Source: Ephemerocybe angulata (taxonomy: Eukaryota > Basidiomycota > Agaricomycetes > Agaricales > Psathyrellaceae). From it: a stretch of 64,000 bases of DNA. The stretch lies in assembly GCA_013368325.1 (NCBI GenBank), contig JAACJK010000001.1:3410001-3474000 (forward strand), written 5' to 3'. A model generated the notes under the pieces. That model was not told where the DNA came from. It was given only the letters and a program-made list of their open reading frames with translations, and ran no database searches. The translations under genes and the position numbers were made by a program. This document shows positions 60,411 through 64,000 of this stretch, piece after piece. Within the stretch, counting starts at the first letter, position 1; every line of letters begins with the position of its first letter.

Positions 60411-61606
60411 CTCTATAGATATATAAAGGGGAGGAGGATTAAGTACGAGGAGGAAGACCTTGCGGTATGTGGTGGTGTAGTGTAAAGAAGTGTACGATCA
60501 CCCCGACGCCGGTGACGAAACAAAACTTTTTGAAGGCGAGGCACGTGACTATCCGGTTTTATCCGGGAACCAATGGAATGCCGGCGATTTGGGCGGTGGG
60601 GCGCCGGCCGCCCTTGAGGCACGCTGCGGGGTGTGGCCGAGACGGGCCGAGGCGCAATGCTGGGGCTCCGATTCGCTGGTTGGGCGCTTGGTCTTCTAAC
60701 CTCACACCAGCTTTTTCATGGTGGAAGAGAAACCCCTGATCGTCGTCGACCCTGACGACGAGCCCCGGGTTCATATTGAATCTCGATTCGCAGCCTAACT
60801 GCGGTGAACCTTGTGGCCATCTAGCGCTTAGTCTTCCTTTGCAGAAGACTGGTACTTGATCTGAGGTATGGTTTATCGACGTCTATCATGCCACGAAGAT
60901 CCGAACTAACAAAAAGCTGTATTCTAGGACTGATACACACCTTGCTCAGTTACTCAGGCGACCGCGCCTTTCACTTTCTCTCGACTGATAACATGGCCAA
61001 GCATCTTGTCTCCGCGCGTACTCATTTTCTACGCACCATGGCTCGACTGCCGCAGCCCGAGTCGACCTGAATCGCTCGTTTCACTACTAGCCTCATGACG
61101 CACGCCATTCCTCGACTCATCTCTCCTCGCCCATGCCGATACTCTCTCTTGGTACATTCCTCATCAACGCACGCTGAATCTCCGAAGGTCTGCTATGCAA
61201 CGCCTCAGTCAACGGACGGTGGACCCGTGTTCCCAATCCATATAGCTATAGCTGCACAAGACCCTCCCTCCCTCGTCAACGCTTCAAAGGCCCCACACGC
61301 AAACGTGTCCTCGAGCATCATAGCCGACCTCAGGCTTTTGCACCGTCGCTTCCATCCCACAACACGATCTCGTGGACGCTTATGGCAGCGAAAAGGCCAT
61401 CTTCGCCGTGTCATGTTTAGTTGGAATGCGCCTCTCGGTGATTCGTCCACCGCGGTGGGTTAGCTTCTCATTCGAATTCGCCGGAGGCTGAGAGGGGATG
61501 GGTATTCGACGCTTTATTGCTCTCCGGCGCTCATTACTCTAGTTCTAGTATAAACCTTGCACTTATCCCGTCCTCGCACTCAAACCAACGCCCAAACCCC
61601 AAGTAG
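60411..61606. other. Intergenic region between cytochrome c and a secreted-peptide gene
   Basis: 1.2 kb, divergent promoters. Short frames only, none recognisable. The cytochrome c leader contains a TATATAAA-like stretch at about 60417-60428. Confidence 0.45.
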
Positions 61607-61792
61607 ATGAAGACAACACACGACATGAAAACATTCACCACCGCTGCGTTCATCTCCGCCCTCGCCGTCCTCACCAGCAGGGTCGGACATGCCGCCGCGT
61701 TCCCCGCACCGGTCCCCGCACCCGTGGCGGCCCCCGAGCCACAGACCACCTTCCCCCCGAATTGTTACTACCACGGCCAACTCATCTGCTAA
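61607..61792 (+). CDS. Small secreted peptide precursor with CYYHGQLIC C-terminus
   Basis: 61-aa single-exon frame (55 aa from the second Met). Signal peptide TFTTAAFISALAVLTSRVGH with likely cleavage before AAFP; a Pro/Ala repeat (FPAPVPAPVAAPEPQ) then the C-terminal PPNCYYHGQLIC. The ending matches the pattern at 56.9 kb (C, four to five residues, then L-I-C and stop). A small C-terminal bicysteine peptide might be released by proteolysis, but no Kex2 KR site is visible. Family not recognised. A TATA-like AGTATAAACC lies at about 61548-61557. Confidence 0.6.
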   Translation: MKTTHDMKTFTTAAFISALAVLTSRVGHAAAFPAPVPAPVAAPEPQTTFPPNCYYHGQLIC

Positions 61793-62746
61793 GAAAGTCG
61801 CCTTTTCGTCGGAGGAGTGCCAGAATGATGCCAGTGGATGATTTGCATTGGTGGGTGTTGAACGTTGATGTGCAGGTAGATAGGCGTGTGCCCTCTAGCT
61901 GGTCTTAGATCTAGTGAAAGAGGGCATGTTTTCTGGTCCCTTTTCCATCGTGCACGTTAAGAAATTCCAAAGAAATTCCACCACCGACACTGGAATAAAT
62001 ACTGATGCACAGATACTATACAATAGCCAGACGCGACTACACTGTTCATAAACAGGTGACTGGGTCACGGTATAGAACGCAGGCCACGCAGAGTGGCTCC
62101 GTATAAATGCTAACGACCTGCAGCCTACGAACCTCCAATCCCAAATCCCCGGTCGTCCCCAGCGTTGTGAATTGTGGCTAATTCGTCGTTGCATCACGCA
62201 TCCCTGAGGCTGGAGCGCAGTCTTCAGCGTCCCCTCGGTGTCCAATGCCTGCATAGCGCACCATCCCCAAGGCGACACCTGTAGTACCGTTGTCGTTGTT
62301 CTCGAACTCATCCCCGGGGAGGGGAGTTTCGAAGAGAATTGAAGAAACGCTCCTCTGTGCACTCAGGAGGTCCGGGCCTCTCGCATGTTAATGAGGAGCC
62401 GGCATGCCAGGATAGGGACTAAAGTAGGATAACCACTGGAAAAGACGGTGTCAGGATGAACTTTGTACGTGCCATACTGAAGAATTAGAAACAGTGCCTA
62501 CCCATCTACAAAACTGTCCCATTGGTTCAAAAATCAACTGATTGTACAGACTGAGAGTATTGCAGCACTTACGCAACCGCAATATTGAAGTCTCCGAGCG
62601 ACTGAGTGAAGCAGAGTAAGCTACGGGACTTGATTGAAGGACTGGAGTTTCTACCTGGCGGAAAGTGAAAACCAACGCAGAGAAGAGACGGAATGCTGGC
62701 ATTGCCATCAGCCGGGAATGCTCCAATAGACCGCGTCGAAATATAC
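61793..62746. other. Intergenic region without a supportable gene
   Basis: About 950 bases; a 155-codon minus-strand frame (62362-61895) has one hydrophobic patch but no recognisable motif. Confidence 0.4.
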
Positions 62747-62933
62747 CTATGAGTAAAAAGATGTGCACACCACTATCTCGACGAAGGATAGGTAAGAGTG
62801 TGCCCGCCGTGTTTCGGTAACGAACGAGGAGAACTGATATCATCAGTATAGCCATGGCTATTTCGTTTAAAAGAAAGGAAATTATTTCCGTTTCGGACGT
62901 GAGCGAGCGTGCGGTTACTAGGAAGAGAGGCTC
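62747..62933 (-). pseudogene. Remnant exon of a 7-TM/DUF6533-like membrane protein
   Basis: A likely exon bounded by TTTCTCCAG acceptor (62934) and CTCATAG|GTATAT donor encodes PLFLVTARSLTSETEIISFL and then NEIAMAILMISVLLVRYRNT before LLPILRRDSGVHIFLLI. Order and spacing (membrane helix, basic turn, L-x-x-x-x-R-D-G-like motif, helix) resemble TM5-TM6 of the DUF6533 proteins elsewhere in the window. No upstream or downstream exons were found, so it is probably a fragment. Confidence 0.35.
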
Positions 62934-63981
62934 CTGGAGAAATGTTATGTAGTGGGTGGAGAGGTGAGATGAAGGTGAGGCTGGGATGAGGGAGAGATGG
63001 CGATGAACTGTGCTACTCTGTGTTGGGATACCGATGACTAGTCGTGGTTCTATCTCGGCTCTTGTTAAGCGAGGACGGTTCCGGGTTTGCAGGGTTTGCA
63101 GCCTTGCAGGGTCTTGCTCGTTACACCAAGATGCTTGCCGTGATATATGAATTCGTACTCGAGTCTTGGAAGTCCTTTACAGGGGCGGCACTGTTGTATC
63201 AATCCATCTTGGGCTTTCGTACTAGTAATATCTACGCGTTCTAATACGTTGCAAGTAAGGTGTAAGCGCCCAGCGGCCCGATGGCGCTTACCTACATACA
63301 ATACTGGGGCCGTTTCCCAGGCCCTAGTACGACATTGCTGATCAACCGGGCGCGGGGAAGACGACCTCTCGGTGGGAAACCCGTTCGGATGCTGTGACAC
63401 TTACAGTGCGTATCATAGCTCGAGTTATAGTAGTTATCGTCCACATCTGTAGAGTAGCGGTATGCCAATTATAGGTTCGCTGTTCCGCTCTGCCCTGCTC
63501 ATGCATGTTATGCTGGTACAGCCCGGCGCAGCCCCAATTCATGCGGTCGCGATGTGTTAACAACACATCGTCTCTCTCATGATCACAGATACATCACGCA
63601 GAAACTCCAATATCGCAACATATGTATGGATTCTGGCGAAAACGTGTGGTGTAGACCCACAGCTAAATCAGTAGTGCCCCAGTGCCATATCACTGATCTT
63701 TATAGGCCCCCACAGCGGCGCTCCAACATCTCCGACAGGGCTCGGCCACTACATAATATGATTAGAATCTTGGCATACTTAACCATAATGAACGTCAAAA
63801 ACAACGTTATTACAAGCCCGTCCTGCTCATAATTAAAGTGACACCGCCACGTGTTGCGAGGGGATATAAACATCTACAGCTTAATTTCGCCTCTTCTCTT
63901 TCCTTCCTTCCTTACCCTCTCCACTACATCATTCCACCCCATTCCTCCGTGACCCCAACTCCTCCCAGCAAAGCCGATACC
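62934..63981. other. Intergenic region and promoter of the right-edge gene
   Basis: No gene supported between the 7-TM remnant and 63982. Close to the edge the sequence turns into a typical strong fungal promoter: GATATAAA at about 63863 and a C/T-rich tract (63885-63950) before the start codon. Confidence 0.5.
63263..63290. repeat. Inverted pair of dispersed motif
   Basis: TAAGCGCC and GGCGCTTA, perfect 8-bp inverted repeat separated by 12 bases. Confidence 0.8.
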
Positions 63982-64000
63982 ATGGCATCCCCAGACCTGC
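63982..64000 (+). CDS. Start of a gene running off the right edge
   Basis: ATGGCATCCCCAGACCTGC in good context (ATACCATGG), preceded by a TATA-like box ~115 bases upstream and a pyrimidine-rich leader. Only six codons are visible (MASPDL), so the product cannot be identified. Confidence 0.5.

Noticed and set aside
1..64000. CRISPR array, operons or bacterial-type features
   Set aside because: The organism is eukaryotic; no regularly spaced repeats or ribosome-binding sites occur.

Overview
The window looks like nuclear DNA from a basidiomycete, most likely an agaricomycete. Genes are packed with short introns (about 47-95 nt, GT-AG with CTAAC/CTGAC-like branch points, plus some GC-AG introns). 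Several families are ones greatly expanded in that group: NACHT NTPases, FunK1 kinases, TPR-CHAT proteins, DUF6533 and other 7-TM membrane proteins, and F-box proteins. One intron-containing tRNA-Leu(CAA) is present. All models were spliced by eye; for most of them summed exon lengths are divisible by three and paralogues share splice sites.

Layout. 0-1.2 kb: 5' part of a NACHT gene (minus). 3.0-3.4 kb: Tom22-like gene (minus). 4.3-8.6 kb: large C2-TPR-CHAT protease-like gene (plus), followed 0.54 kb downstream by a 7-exon gene (9.2-10.8 kb) for a beta-trefoil lectin-like plus beta-pore-former-like protein. 12.2-13.9 kb: indoleamine 2,3-dioxygenase (IDO) copy 1, flanked by an inverted repeat. 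14.6-26.7 kb: four FunK1 C-lobe paralogues (two broken, two intact) interleaved with an F-box/propeller gene and a complete NACHT gene. 26.8-33 kb: a 7-TM protein, an O-fucosyltransferase-like protein and a DUF6533 protein. 33.9-39.4 kb: F-box gene, MDR alcohol dehydrogenase, and an F-box gene with one in-frame TAG. 39.4-44.1 kb: gene-poor. 44.1-50 kb: MYND-finger protein, Ypi1-type PP1 inhibitor, IDO copy 2. 51-56.4 kb: F-box remnant, DUF6533 protein, a pogo-like MITE beside tRNA-Leu(CAA), and a 5'-truncated F-box pseudogene. 56.9-64 kb: two tiny secreted-peptide genes with similar C-termini, cytochrome c, a 7-TM remnant, and the first codons of a gene running off the end.

Housekeeping genes (Tom22, cytochrome c, Ypi1, MYND, ADH, fucosyltransferase) alternate with fast-evolving accessory genes. 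The accessory part (NACHT, CHAT, FunK1, lectin/pore-former) resembles a fungal immunity or self/non-self recognition island. Independently of the genes, a short motif, GGGCGCTTA/TAAGCGCCC, recurs through the non-coding DNA, several times as tight inverted pairs; I cannot explain it by any annotated feature.
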